Below, one piece after another: positions 8,561 to 16,423 of a stretch of 34,883 nucleotides of DNA (its first letter is position 1; each line of letters opens with the position of its first letter). A program made the position numbers and the translations under genes. A model generated the notes under the pieces. That model was not told where the DNA came from and searched no databases. It worked only from the letters and a program-made list of their open reading frames with translations. This DNA is from an uncultured Treponema sp. (lineage in GTDB: Bacteria; Spirochaetota; Spirochaetia; Treponematales; Treponemataceae), in NCBI GenBank assembly GCA_947170195.1, contig CAMVSS010000008.1, positions 1 through 34,883 of the forward strand, written 5' to 3'.

Positions 8561-9015
8561 AAGAGCTGATTTCTTTAATTCTTCACTTTGATTTTCAAAA
8601 ACTCTTTTTCGCCCAGACACAGAACAGCATAATTCAATTCTTCCGATATGCTTTTGTCGGAGGAATTGCAACGGTTGTAGACTGGGGAGTTCTCTTTTTA
8701 CTGACGCGGGCCGGAATGTATTATCTGATTTCTGCTGTTTTTGGATTTTTTTCCGGACTTGCTGTTAATTTTATTCTTTCAAAATGTTTCGTATTTAACG
8801 GAATGAAAACCTGCGCCTGCAAAGCAGTTGAGTTCGCTGTTTATGCGGCAATAGGGGCCATGGGACTTGGCTTTACGCTTGGAATCATGTATGTGCTCAC
8901 AGAAATATGTCATCTTTTTTACATGCTCTCAAAAGTGACTTCAACTTTGATTGTTCTTTTTTGGAACTATGCCGCCAGAAAAAAGATTTTATATCGCTTC
9001 GAGCAAAATCAATAA
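8557..9015 (+). CDS. GtrA family membrane protein (polyprenyl-phosphate-sugar flippase-like)
   Basis: GtrA proteins are small four-helix membrane proteins thought to move polyprenyl-phosphate-linked sugars across the cytoplasmic membrane. The sequence shows the family pattern: [20 protein letters not shown] for helix 1, then three more hydrophobic segments and [12 protein letters not shown] at the end. I chose ATG 8557, which overlaps the upstream stop as ATGA, instead of the ORF-track start at 8515; length is then 152 residues, normal for the family. It closes the three-gene operon. Usually a GT2 dolichol-phosphate-sugar synthase is nearby, but none is present in this window. Confidence 0.9.
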   Translation: MKELISLILHFDFQKLFFAQTQNSIIQFFRYAFVGGIATVVDWGVLFLLTRAGMYYLISAVFGFFSGLAVNFILSKCFVFNGMKTCACKAVEFAVYAAIGAMGLGFTLGIMYVLTEICHLFYMLSKVTSTLIVLFWNYAARKKILYRFEQNQ

Positions 9016-9057
9016 GGGAGTTTGCAGTTTTTTTAGAAAGACACATTCTCCCTGCTG

Positions 9058-9086
9058 TTGTTACGAAAAACAAATATTGATATAAT
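9058..9086 (+). promoter_or_regulatory. Promoter of the IMP dehydrogenase gene
   Basis: TTGTTA (9058-9063), a 17-nt spacer and a perfect TATAAT (9081-9086) precede the gene. The predicted leader is about 50 nt and ends with GGGAG before ATG 9142. I see no purine riboswitch in it. Confidence 0.7.
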
Positions 9087-9141
9087 CGTTTAATTTTACT
9101 TTTTTGTTTTACACAACATATTTATTTCATGGGAGAAAATC

Positions 9142-10650
9142 ATGGCATTTTATTTTTCTGAACCTTCACACACATTCGGTGAATATCTTCTGGTTCCGGG
9201 ATATTCAAGTGAAAACTGCATTCCGGACAATGTAAGCCTCCGCACTCCGCTGGTTCGCTTTAATAAGAAGGCTGGTGAAGAATCTCCTTTAAGCATGAAC
9301 ATTCCGATGGTTTCTGCTGTCATGCAGGCTGTTTCTGATGACAAGATGGCAATCGCACTCGCAAAAGAGGGCGGAATCAGCTTCATTTTCGGAAGCCAGT
9401 CAATCGAGGATCAGGCCGCAATGGTTGCCAGGGTAAAGGCATACAAGGCAGGTTTCGTAACTTCTGACTCAAACATCCGTCCTGACCAGACTCTTGAAGA
9501 AGTAATCGCGCTAAGCGAAAAGACTGGTCACTCAACGGTTGCCGTAACTGAGGATGGAAGCGCAAACGGAAAACTTCTCGGAATCATCACATCGAAAGAT
9601 TTCAGAATCGGTCACTGCCCGGCCGGTTCAAAAGTAAAAGATTACATGACGGGACTTTCTGACCTCGTTACAGGAAAAGACGGAATCACACTGAGCGAGG
9701 CAAACGACATCATCTGGGAGAAAAAAGTAAATCAGCTCCCGATCGTGGACAAAAACGGAAATCTCATAAGCCTCGTCTTCCGAAAGGATTACTCAACCCA
9801 CGCAGAACACCCGCTTGAGCTTCTTGATTCAGCACACCGATACGTCGTCGGAGCCGGAATCAACACGAGAGACTACATGGAGCGCGTACCGGCTCTCATC
9901 GCGGCAGGTGCTGACGTATTCGTTCTGGATTCAAGCGAAGGATATTCTTACTGGCAGGAAAAAGCTCTCAAAGACATCCACGAAAAATTCGGCAAGGACA
10001 TAAGAGTCGGAGCTGGTAACGTAGTTGACGCCGAGGGGTTCAACTTCCTCGCAGATGCCGGAGCAGATTTCGTAAAAATCGGTATCGGCGGCGGCTCAAT
10101 CTGTATCACCCGCGAACAGAAAGGTATCGGACGCGGACAGGCAACAGCTACAATTGAGGTTGCAAAAGCTCGCGACGAATACTACAAGAAGACCGGAATC
10201 TACATCCCGATCTGCTCTGACGGCGGCATCGTACATGACTATCACGTAACGCTTGCTCTCGCAATGGGCGCAGACTTCGTCATGCTCGGACGCTACTTCG
10301 CACGCTTCGAAGAATCTCCATCAAACAAACTCGTCGTAAACGGCAACTACGTAAAGGAATACTGGGGAGAAGGCTCAAACCGCGCCCGAAACTGGCAGCG
10401 ATACGACCTTGGCGGCAAAAAATCAATGGCATTTGAAGAGGGCGTTGATTCATACGTTCCATACGCAGGATATCTGCATGACGGTGTCGGCATGACCCTC
10501 AAAAAGGTCGTTCACACCATGTGCAACTGCGGCGCGCTTTCAATCCCTGAGCTTCAGGAAAAAGCAAAGATCACGCTCGTAAGCGCAACGACAATCAGCG
10601 AGGGTTCTGCCCACGACGTCGTTGTACGAAACACATCAATACAGAGCTAA
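9142..10650 (+). CDS. guaB: IMP dehydrogenase (Tritrichomonas-like subtype)
   Basis: It oxidises IMP to XMP, the committed step of GMP synthesis. The 502-residue chain has a TIM barrel interrupted by a CBS pair (about 105-220). The active-site loop is [13 protein letters not shown] with Cys321 as nucleophile, and the mobile flap has the Arg-Tyr dyad at 420-421 (NWQRYD). The loop differs from the usual bacterial GPGSICTTR and matches, as I remember it, the IMPDH of the protozoan Tritrichomonas foetus (Cys319, Arg418-Tyr419), as do the N terminus (EPxHTFxEYLL) and the CNCGAL segment near the end. It is a single-gene unit with its own promoter and terminator. Confidence 0.96.
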   Translation: MAFYFSEPSHTFGEYLLVPGYSSENCIPDNVSLRTPLVRFNKKAGEESPLSMNIPMVSAVMQAVSDDKMAIALAKEGGISFIFGSQSIEDQAAMVARVKAYKAGFVTSDSNIRPDQTLEEVIALSEKTGHSTVAVTEDGSANGKLLGIITSKDFRIGHCPAGSKVKDYMTGLSDLVTGKDGITLSEANDIIWEKKVNQLPIVDKNGNLISLVFRKDYSTHAEHPLELLDSAHRYVVGAGINTRDYMERVPALIAAGADVFVLDSSEGYSYWQEKALKDIHEKFGKDIRVGAGNVVDAEGFNFLADAGADFVKIGIGGGSICITREQKGIGRGQATATIEVAKARDEYYKKTGIYIPICSDGGIVHDYHVTLALAMGADFVMLGRYFARFEESPSNKLVVNGNYVKEYWGEGSNRARNWQRYDLGGKKSMAFEEGVDSYVPYAGYLHDGVGMTLKKVVHTMCNCGALSIPELQEKAKITLVSATTISEGSAHDVVVRNTSIQS

Positions 10651-10659
10651 GACGATTGA

Positions 10660-10695
10660 GCAAGTTTCGAAAGTCTGTAACTTTTGAAACATTGC
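10660..10695. repeat. Family B hairpin repeat (copy 1)
   Basis: GCAAGTTTCGAAAGT and AACTTTTGAAAC form an inverted repeat just after the IMP dehydrogenase stop. It matches the copies at 10765, 15351, 21896 and 30323. Confidence 0.6.
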
Positions 10696-10699
10696 TTAC

Positions 10700-10752
10700 A
10701 AAAAAAGACCGTGCTTTCAGAAAATCAATCTGGAAACATGGTCTTTTTTTTT
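10700..10752 (+). terminator. Rho-independent terminator of guaB
   Basis: AAAAAAGACCGTG pairs with CATGGTCTTTTTT across a loop that holds a smaller CTTTC/GGAAA pairing, followed by a run of T. Confidence 0.8.
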
Positions 10753-10764
10753 ATTTTCGATAGT

Positions 10765-10820
10765 TGAGGCTGCCTAATCTGTAGCTTTTGAAATTTAGTC
10801 AGAGATTTGAAACAGCCTCA
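10765..10820. repeat. Family B hairpin repeat (copy 2)
   Basis: The ends TGAGGCTG and CAGCCTCA are a perfect 8-bp inverted repeat enclosing TTTTGAAA and TTTGAAAC motifs shared with the other family B copies. Confidence 0.6.
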
Positions 10821-10829
10821 GTTTTCTAT

Positions 10830-10930
10830 GGGAACTTCGAAAATGCGACGTTCTAACTCTTGCTATTTTCAAGAGTTAGAACTCGGCAGCACATTCGAAA
10901 AATCGCTGAAAGCGAGTTTTTCAAAGTGCC
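10830..10930. repeat. Nested hairpins, family A repeat with an inserted palindrome
   Basis: A half-element GGGAACTTCGAAAA is followed by a perfect 13-bp hairpin (GTTCTAACTCTTG, loop, CAAGAGTTAGAAC; about 10849-10882) and then a full family A hairpin (10888-10930, CACATTCGAAAAATCGC...GCGAGTTTTTCAAAGTGCC). It lies between convergent guaB and the pectinesterase gene and can terminate the latter. The gap 10651-10931 holds no gene. Confidence 0.65.
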
Positions 10931-10931
10931 A

Positions 10932-12977
10932 CTATTTCAGTTCAGGCTTGAAACCGAGGACAACTTCAGCCGTCGCATATTTTTTTGCCTCCGCATCTGT
11001 CATCTGAGGGCGTGAAGCATCTGCACCGGCTCCTGTATTCTTGTACTCACGGAAGAAACACTTCGCAGCCGTGTTTACGCTGTCCCAATCACCCCAGGCG
11101 ACTTTATCAACGATGTTGTCAATCTGACAGTGCTGGTAGACAGTCTTTGCAGGAACTCCATCGACAGTCGCAGAGCCGCCGGTCCAAGTTCCCCTTCCGA
11201 TCATTACTTTTTTTGTTGCGAGAGAAAGAGCATTAGCACCGGTTATGAGACAATTGTTGAATACAAAACCGTTCGCGTAGTCAGCGGTTGATTTGTATCC
11301 GGTATCAGGATTTGCAGCCGCCACGATGATGCATCCGGTCGGGTAGTTGTAGCTGTAAATCATACAATTGTCAAAGAACGCAGTCGCGCCGCCACAGATG
11401 TAGTCTCCGAAACCTTCAATGTAGCAATTCTTAGCGTAGATTCGTCCTGAACGCCAGTAGAGAGTGTCCTGCTGACCGAGGAAGAGACAGTTTTCGAGGT
11501 AGCAGCGGTCAACTCCCTTGAGGGCAAGAGTGATAGAACGCTTTTCCGAGCTTCCCCAGAGCGCATTCCATTCCGCACCTTTGTTGTAGAACGTGATGTT
11601 CACAGCGTTAAAGTAGCAGTTTGCCGGCGGATCCTGAGGAATTGAAACAGCACCGCCAACATTATCAGCACCCTTAGGCAGGAAGTTGACTTCCACGAGG
11701 AGGTTTCCGTCGATTGATCCGGTATCTGCCTCATATCCGTAAATGACAGTCTTGGCCGGATCAGTTCCAATCAGGCTGATTCCAGGTTTCGTAATCACAA
11801 GTTTTTCGTAATAGAAACCAGGAAGAATCTTGATTGCAGAATTCTCAGGAACGGCCGCGATTGCCTCAGCGATTGTCTTGTATGCGCCGTCCTTTCCTGT
11901 CGGCTCGACAGTTGCCGCAAACGCCATCTCCGGCACAACAGGCGTCGGATTGATGACTTTAGTTGAGTCAGCACGGGTAAACGGAAGTTTGTTCAGCTTG
12001 AGAGCCTTTCCTGTAATCGTTGAAGTGTCGTAGAACACAGGATCCTTTGAATTTACTTCCGGTCCCTGAATGTTGATTCCGGCAGGCTTTTTCGCAGGGC
12101 GTTTGCTCTCAGGCGGGCGATCGTTCGTGATTTTCGGATTCGAAACAAGGTCAGCCTTGAGCTTTTTTCCCATATCTTCGAGAGACATTCCGCTTACATC
12201 CTCGTCGATTACAGTGAGGAAATATGCGTAGCGGCCGAATGCGTTTGTCGAGCCGTCGTTGTCGCCGAATTCAAGATAATTTCCTTTTCCGAGCATCATG
12301 TCCCAGTTGAATTTTGACGTGTCGAATTCAGGATGATCAGGATTTGCGGCAAAATCAGTACGCTCGGCGCAGATGTCCGAGTGACGCTTTACGCCGTCGA
12401 TGAAGATTTCTGCCTTCATGTTCTGCGGACCGCCAGAAAGATCGAACACTATGCGGTAATCATGCCAGTCAGTTACGATGTCTCCCGGTCCCTCAGGAAG
12501 GCGGAGACGTGACATGCTCTTTGAGCCTTTTATCTGGTTTGAAGAATTGTGACGGATCAAAGTCTGCCATGCGCCGTTCTGAACGAATGCGTACAGGATG
12601 CCGTATGGGGTTGTCGGGCTGTCCGGGTCATAAGATCCCTGAGCCTTAAAAATCAGCGTGATGAGTTTTTCATTTCCGGTGAGCGGAAGCATGATAGCGT
12701 CCTGCTTGCCGTCAAGCGTGCTGAATCTCAAAACTTTTTTCTTGTTGATGTCAGCGTCGAGCAGAGAAAAGTGCTCTTCGTACGAATTTGAGACTTGCCA
12801 TCCGGCCTTGTTCAAATCTTTCAGAACATCTTTCGGACTTCCGTTTCCTGGAAGGTAAAGGTTCCAGCCGGAAACCGGCTTTAAATTACGCTTTATTTTT
12901 TTAGCAGCGGTAAATGCAGGCAGCGCGCATGATGCGGCAATAAGGGCTGCAAGCACGACCTTCAACGATTTTTTCAT
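10932..12977 (-). CDS. Secreted pectinesterase (CE8) with N-terminal jelly-roll-like domain
   Basis: It removes methyl esters from pectin. A signal peptide (about residues 1-24, ending AFTAA) is followed by a roughly 260-residue beta-rich region resembling laminin-G/concanavalin modules (IFIDGVKR, YLEFGDND), a linker, and a CE8 right-handed beta-helix from about 350 to the end. CE8 landmarks are GFYYEKLVI, GQQDTLYW (Gln503/Asp504), the second catalytic Asp525 in GDYICGG (usually VDFIFG) and Arg595-Trp598 in IGRGTW. The last motif has one more residue than the usual GRPW spacing. The start has GGAGG about 6 nt upstream and a good promoter. At 681 residues it is much longer than a bare CE8, because of the added domain. 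Confidence 0.92.
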   Translation of the reverse strand: MKKSLKVVLAALIAASCALPAFTAAKKIKRNLKPVSGWNLYLPGNGSPKDVLKDLNKAGWQVSNSYEEHFSLLDADINKKKVLRFSTLDGKQDAIMLPLTGNEKLITLIFKAQGSYDPDSPTTPYGILYAFVQNGAWQTLIRHNSSNQIKGSKSMSRLRLPEGPGDIVTDWHDYRIVFDLSGGPQNMKAEIFIDGVKRHSDICAERTDFAANPDHPEFDTSKFNWDMMLGKGNYLEFGDNDGSTNAFGRYAYFLTVIDEDVSGMSLEDMGKKLKADLVSNPKITNDRPPESKRPAKKPAGINIQGPEVNSKDPVFYDTSTITGKALKLNKLPFTRADSTKVINPTPVVPEMAFAATVEPTGKDGAYKTIAEAIAAVPENSAIKILPGFYYEKLVITKPGISLIGTDPAKTVIYGYEADTGSIDGNLLVEVNFLPKGADNVGGAVSIPQDPPANCYFNAVNITFYNKGAEWNALWGSSEKRSITLALKGVDRCYLENCLFLGQQDTLYWRSGRIYAKNCYIEGFGDYICGGATAFFDNCMIYSYNYPTGCIIVAAANPDTGYKSTADYANGFVFNNCLITGANALSLATKKVMIGRGTWTGGSATVDGVPAKTVYQHCQIDNIVDKVAWGDWDSVNTAAKCFFREYKNTGAGADASRPQMTDAEAKKYATAEVVLGFKPELK

Positions 12978-13013
12978 TAAAATCCTCCTCCAAATTTTTA
13001 TGAAATCATTTTT

Positions 13014-13042
13014 ATTGTAAATAGTATCGTTTTGATTGTCGA
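13014..13042 (-). promoter_or_regulatory. Promoter of the pectinesterase gene
   Basis: On the - strand TCGACA (13042-13037), a 17-nt spacer and TACAAT (13019-13014) match the sigma-70 type consensus at 5 of 6 positions in each box. The leader is about 30 nt and holds GGAGGAGG. Confidence 0.75.
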
Positions 13043-13131
13043 GTTCGAGCAGCGCGCAGAGTTAAAACGAATCAGACTATCTTTTGTCTTTTGAAGATTT
13101 CCATTAAGATTATTCGCAGAGGAAAAAAATC

Positions 13132-14631
13132 ATGGCAAAACCGCTTATCTGTCTTTGTCTGACAGGAAAAACGCTCGACGAAGATTTAAAAATTATTGAA
13201 CAGTACAAGCAGTACATCGATCTGGTTGAACTCCGGGTCGATTTTCTTGATGAAGACGAAAGGCTGAAAATCCGGGACTTTCCGACAAAAGCCGGATTCC
13301 CGTGCATTCTGACAATCCGACGTGTGATTGACGGCGGACAGTATGCGGACGGAGAAGCAGCCCGAACGACGCTCTTTGCGCGCGGACTTGCTTTTGCGAA
13401 CGAAGACTATTCAAAAAATTTTGCGTACGTTGACTTTGAGGAAGATTTTCACATTCCGAGCCTTCAGGATGCCGCTCTCGCTTACGGAACAAAAATCATC
13501 CGTTCGTACCACAACATGAAAGAGCCGGTAAAAAATATTGCGGAAAGGCTCAAGAAAATGAGCACGTCAAAATTCGAAATTCCGAAGATTGCGTTCATGC
13601 CGCATTCCCTCAGAGACGTAACCGATCTGTACATCGCGATGAAAGATTTCAAAAACAGCGATCAGATTATCTGCGCAATGGGTCCGATAGGTCTTCCGAC
13701 ACGAATTCTGGCAGAAAGATTCAATTCATTCCTCACCTACACTTCGCCTGCCGAACTTATTGATAATCTCAGGGATATCGGGCACGTGGATCCAAAAACT
13801 CTCGATACGCTTTATCACTTCCACAAAATCGATGATTTTACGAAGCTTTTCGGAATCACAGGCTGGCCGTTGAAATACACTTCAAGTCCTAAGATTCACA
13901 ACGAGGGTTTCGCAAAAACAAATCAGAATGCTGTATACATTCCGTTCAAGGCGGAGAGCGCAGATGACGCTTTTGACTTCGCTGAAAATCTCGGCATAAA
14001 AGGATTTTCTGTCACAATTCCGCACAAAGAGAATATCATCAAGGATTTAAAGCTTGTCGACAGAAAGGTCGAGCTGATCGGAGCATGCAACACAGTAATC
14101 AACAAACACGGAATCTGGACAGGCTACAACACTGACTGCGACGGATTCGCAAGGGCGCTTCTCGAATTCACAGGGCTGCAGGACCTCAAAAAGCTGAAAA
14201 TTTCCATTATTGGAGCCGGAGGAGCGGCAAAAGCCGTTGCCTATGCTGTAAAATCCCTCGGTGGAAAAGCCTGCGTGTTCAACAGAACTCTTTCAAAAGC
14301 ACGCGACATAGCTGAAAAATACGGCTTCGACTACGAATTCCTTTCGCTGAGCGGAGTCACCAAAATGTCGCGATACAACGACATAATCGTCCAGACAACT
14401 TCTATAGGAATGGGGTCAAAGGACAAATCAAACGAACGAAATGATCCTATCTGGTTCTACGAATTTGCCGGAACAGAGATGGTTTACGACATCGTTTATG
14501 AACCAGAGGAAACACCGATGCTCGTCCGCGCAAAAAAGGCGGGCTGTCGAATTCACAACGGATTTACGATGCTGAAATATCAGGGAGAAGAGCAATTCAA
14601 ACTTTTTACAGAGGTATACAAAAATGACTGA
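13132..14631 (+). CDS. aroDE: Bifunctional 3-dehydroquinate dehydratase / shikimate dehydrogenase (AroDE)
   Basis: It catalyses two consecutive shikimate pathway steps, dehydroquinate to dehydroshikimate to shikimate (NADPH). Residues about 1-225 are a type I dehydroquinase (ICLCLTGKTLDE, VELRVDFLD, and the Schiff-base Lys in EIPKIAFMPHS). Residues about 238-499 are shikimate dehydrogenase: FGITGWPLKYTSSPKIHN, SVTIPHK with catalytic Lys, GACNTV, YNTDCDGF, and the NADP loop IIGAGGAAKAV. The start has GAGG upstream. The 3' end overlaps rpiA by 8 nt, so the two are co-translated. The same fusion order is found in plants and some bacteria including chlamydiae. Confidence 0.95.
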   Translation: MAKPLICLCLTGKTLDEDLKIIEQYKQYIDLVELRVDFLDEDERLKIRDFPTKAGFPCILTIRRVIDGGQYADGEAARTTLFARGLAFANEDYSKNFAYVDFEEDFHIPSLQDAALAYGTKIIRSYHNMKEPVKNIAERLKKMSTSKFEIPKIAFMPHSLRDVTDLYIAMKDFKNSDQIICAMGPIGLPTRILAERFNSFLTYTSPAELIDNLRDIGHVDPKTLDTLYHFHKIDDFTKLFGITGWPLKYTSSPKIHNEGFAKTNQNAVYIPFKAESADDAFDFAENLGIKGFSVTIPHKENIIKDLKLVDRKVELIGACNTVINKHGIWTGYNTDCDGFARALLEFTGLQDLKKLKISIIGAGGAAKAVAYAVKSLGGKACVFNRTLSKARDIAEKYGFDYEFLSLSGVTKMSRYNDIIVQTTSIGMGSKDKSNERNDPIWFYEFAGTEMVYDIVYEPEETPMLVRAKKAGCRIHNGFTMLKYQGEEQFKLFTEVYKND

Positions 14632-15346
14632 ACTAAATCAAAAAGAGCAGAAAGTGCTCGCCGCTACGACTGCGATCGACACTTTAATCAATCAGAAAAA
14701 AATTTTCTCAGGAATGAAAATTGGTCTCGGAACAGGCAGTACGGCTCTTCCAGCTGTAAAACGCCTCGCGGAGCGCATTGCTGACGGAACTCTTGAAGAT
14801 ATAAAAGCTGTTGTCACCAGCTTCCAGACAGAAAATTACTGCAAGGATCTCGGAATCCCTGTATACACGCTCAACGACCGCGCGATTGACGGCGAGCTGG
14901 ACCTTGCGATCGACGGAGCTGATGAAATCGACCCTAAAAACAATCTGATTAAAGGCGGCGGAGCTGCACATCTCCTTGAAAAAATCGTTGAATACAATGC
15001 AAAGGAACTCGTGATCGTTGCCGATGAATCAAAAGCGGTTCCTCACATGGGAACAAAATTCCCGCTTCCTGTCGAAATCATAGGCGGAGCACGCCGCTCT
15101 GTAGAAAAAAAGCTGAACGCGATGGGAGCAACCTGTGTGCTCAGAGAGGGTGTGCGCAAGTGCGGTCCGGTAATCACCGACAACGGCAATCAGATTCTTG
15201 ACTGCACATGGCAGAATCCGGTCGATCCTGCAAAAATGGAAGAAGAAATAACAAAAATCGTCGGAGTGGTTGAGGTAGGTTTCTTTACAAAACTGCGACC
15301 GACCGCTTTCATTGCCCACGCTGACGGAAAAGTCGAGATCAGATAG
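14624..15346 (+). CDS. rpiA: Ribose-5-phosphate isomerase A
   Basis: RpiA interconverts ribose 5-phosphate and ribulose 5-phosphate in the pentose phosphate pathway. Diagnostic motifs are all present: GLGTGSTA (34-41), DGADEID (97-103) with the catalytic acids, and KGGGAAHLLEK (110-120) with the conserved Lys. The length (240 aa) is slightly above the usual 220-230. GAGG stands about 10 nt before the ATG inside the end of aroDE. Coupling to aroDE makes metabolic sense, since the pentose pathway supplies erythrose 4-phosphate for aromatic synthesis. Confidence 0.96.
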   Translation: MTELNQKEQKVLAATTAIDTLINQKKIFSGMKIGLGTGSTALPAVKRLAERIADGTLEDIKAVVTSFQTENYCKDLGIPVYTLNDRAIDGELDLAIDGADEIDPKNNLIKGGGAAHLLEKIVEYNAKELVIVADESKAVPHMGTKFPLPVEIIGGARRSVEKKLNAMGATCVLREGVRKCGPVITDNGNQILDCTWQNPVDPAKMEEEITKIVGVVEVGFFTKLRPTAFIAHADGKVEIR

Positions 15347-15350
15347 AAAA

Positions 15351-15396
15351 TTGAGGCTGTTTCGAAAGTCAAGACGGACTTTTGAAACTCGCTCAA
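15351..15396. repeat. Family B hairpin repeat (copy 3)
   Basis: TTGAGGCTGTTTCGAAAGTC and GACTTTTGAAACTCGCTCAA form a long, nearly perfect inverted repeat with a 6-nt loop directly after the rpiA stop. It is the best-preserved copy and could itself fold as an RNA hairpin. Confidence 0.7.
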
Positions 15397-15399
15397 TTT

Positions 15400-15460
15400 G
15401 TGAGGGAAAACGAAACTCTTTCGCAAAAGGTTTCTTTTTCCCTCACGCACCTTTTTTCTT
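15400..15460. terminator. Bidirectional terminator between rpiA and era
   Basis: GTGAGGGAAAA-CGAAAC and GTTTC-TTTTTCCCTCAC pair over more than 15 bp, with T runs on either side for the two converging genes. Confidence 0.75.
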
Positions 15461-15467
15461 CCAAAGG

Positions 15468-16412
15468 CTACTTCAGAAGTCTGTCGAGGGTGTTATCTTT
15501 CTGACGCCAGTTCTTGTCGACTTTTACCTGCAAATCGAGGTCAATCTTATAATCAAATATTTTGCGCAGCTGTTTCATGCTTTCAAGCCTGATGGTTTTT
15601 ATCATCTGCGCGCCTTTTCCGATTACTATGCCTTTCTGACTTTCTTTTTCGACGCAGAGAAATGCGCGGCACCACATTTTGCTAGGCGTTCGCATCTCCA
15701 TGTCGGCAATCTGGACATAAACCGAATGAGGAACTTCCTGCTCCAATCTGTTAATCGCCTGCTCGCGAATGACTTCCGCAATTCTGAAATCAACTTCCTG
15801 ATCCGTATAGAATTCCTCTGAATACAAGTGAGGTCCTTCCTCAGCCATGTCATACAAAGCCTTGAGGACTTCGTTGATGCCCCTGTCTTCCTTTGCGGAC
15901 ATTTCCAAGATACGGTTTTCCGGAACATCCGGAAGGTTTGATTTTATGAATTTTCTTGCGTGATCCTTGATGGCGCGGCTTTCGTCGATTTTGTTGAGCG
16001 CGATGACGAGCTTTTCCTGATGTTTTTCCAGAAGCTCAGCGATCAGCCGCTCTTCCTCCGCACATGTTCGCGTAGAATCTATTATATAGAGGATAAGATC
16101 AGAATTTTCGAGCTGGTCGGCGACGATGTTCCTCATGCGGAGGTTCATTTTTTTCTCAGAGTCGTGATATCCGGGCGTGTCGATAAAGACAAGCTGCCCG
16201 TAAGAAGTGTTCACAATTCCACGGATTGCGTTTCGCGTCGTCTGAGGCATTGCGCTTACGATCGAGACAGGCTCACCAGCCGCCGTGTTCAGAAAAGTAG
16301 ATTTTCCGGCAGACGGTCGCCCAATAATCGTAACGAGCGCTGTCTTAGGACCTACCGGTGGCTGCTCCGGGAGCGGTGCTTCAGTATTTTCAGTCAGTTT
16401 TTCTTCTGCCAT
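15468..16412 (-). CDS. era: GTPase Era
   Basis: Era is an essential GTPase that binds the 3' end of 16S rRNA during 30S maturation. It has G1 GRPSAGKST (31-39), the switch region TTRNAIRG, G3 DTPGYH, G4 NKID and G5 SAKE. The C-terminal KH domain shows the GKGAQMIK variant of the GxxG loop. The 314 residues include about 20 extra at the N terminus rich in Pro/Glu (APLPEQPPVG), otherwise the length is normal. It begins 11 nt after the glnN stop, so the two are probably co-transcribed. Confidence 0.96.
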   Translation of the reverse strand: MAEEKLTENTEAPLPEQPPVGPKTALVTIIGRPSAGKSTFLNTAAGEPVSIVSAMPQTTRNAIRGIVNTSYGQLVFIDTPGYHDSEKKMNLRMRNIVADQLENSDLILYIIDSTRTCAEEERLIAELLEKHQEKLVIALNKIDESRAIKDHARKFIKSNLPDVPENRILEMSAKEDRGINEVLKALYDMAEEGPHLYSEEFYTDQEVDFRIAEVIREQAINRLEQEVPHSVYVQIADMEMRTPSKMWCRAFLCVEKESQKGIVIGKGAQMIKTIRLESMKQLRKIFDYKIDLDLQVKVDKNWRQKDNTLDRLLK

Positions 16413-16423
16413 ACAAATTTCCC

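Noticed and set aside
8370-8671. - strand ORFs across the end of the flavoprotein gene and the gtrA start
   Set aside because: They oppose two well-supported genes and have no family resemblance.
9087-9141. Purine riboswitch before the IMP dehydrogenase gene
   Set aside because: The leader is only about 50 nt, U-rich, and lacks the paired loops of the purine aptamer.
10651-10931. CRISPR array suggested by repeated TTTTGAAA motifs
   Set aside because: Repeats are inverted, irregularly spaced and imperfect, with no uniform spacers or cas genes.
15312-15821. 169-residue + strand ORF at the rpiA-era junction
   Set aside because: It runs through the end of rpiA, the repeat and terminator and the antisense of era.
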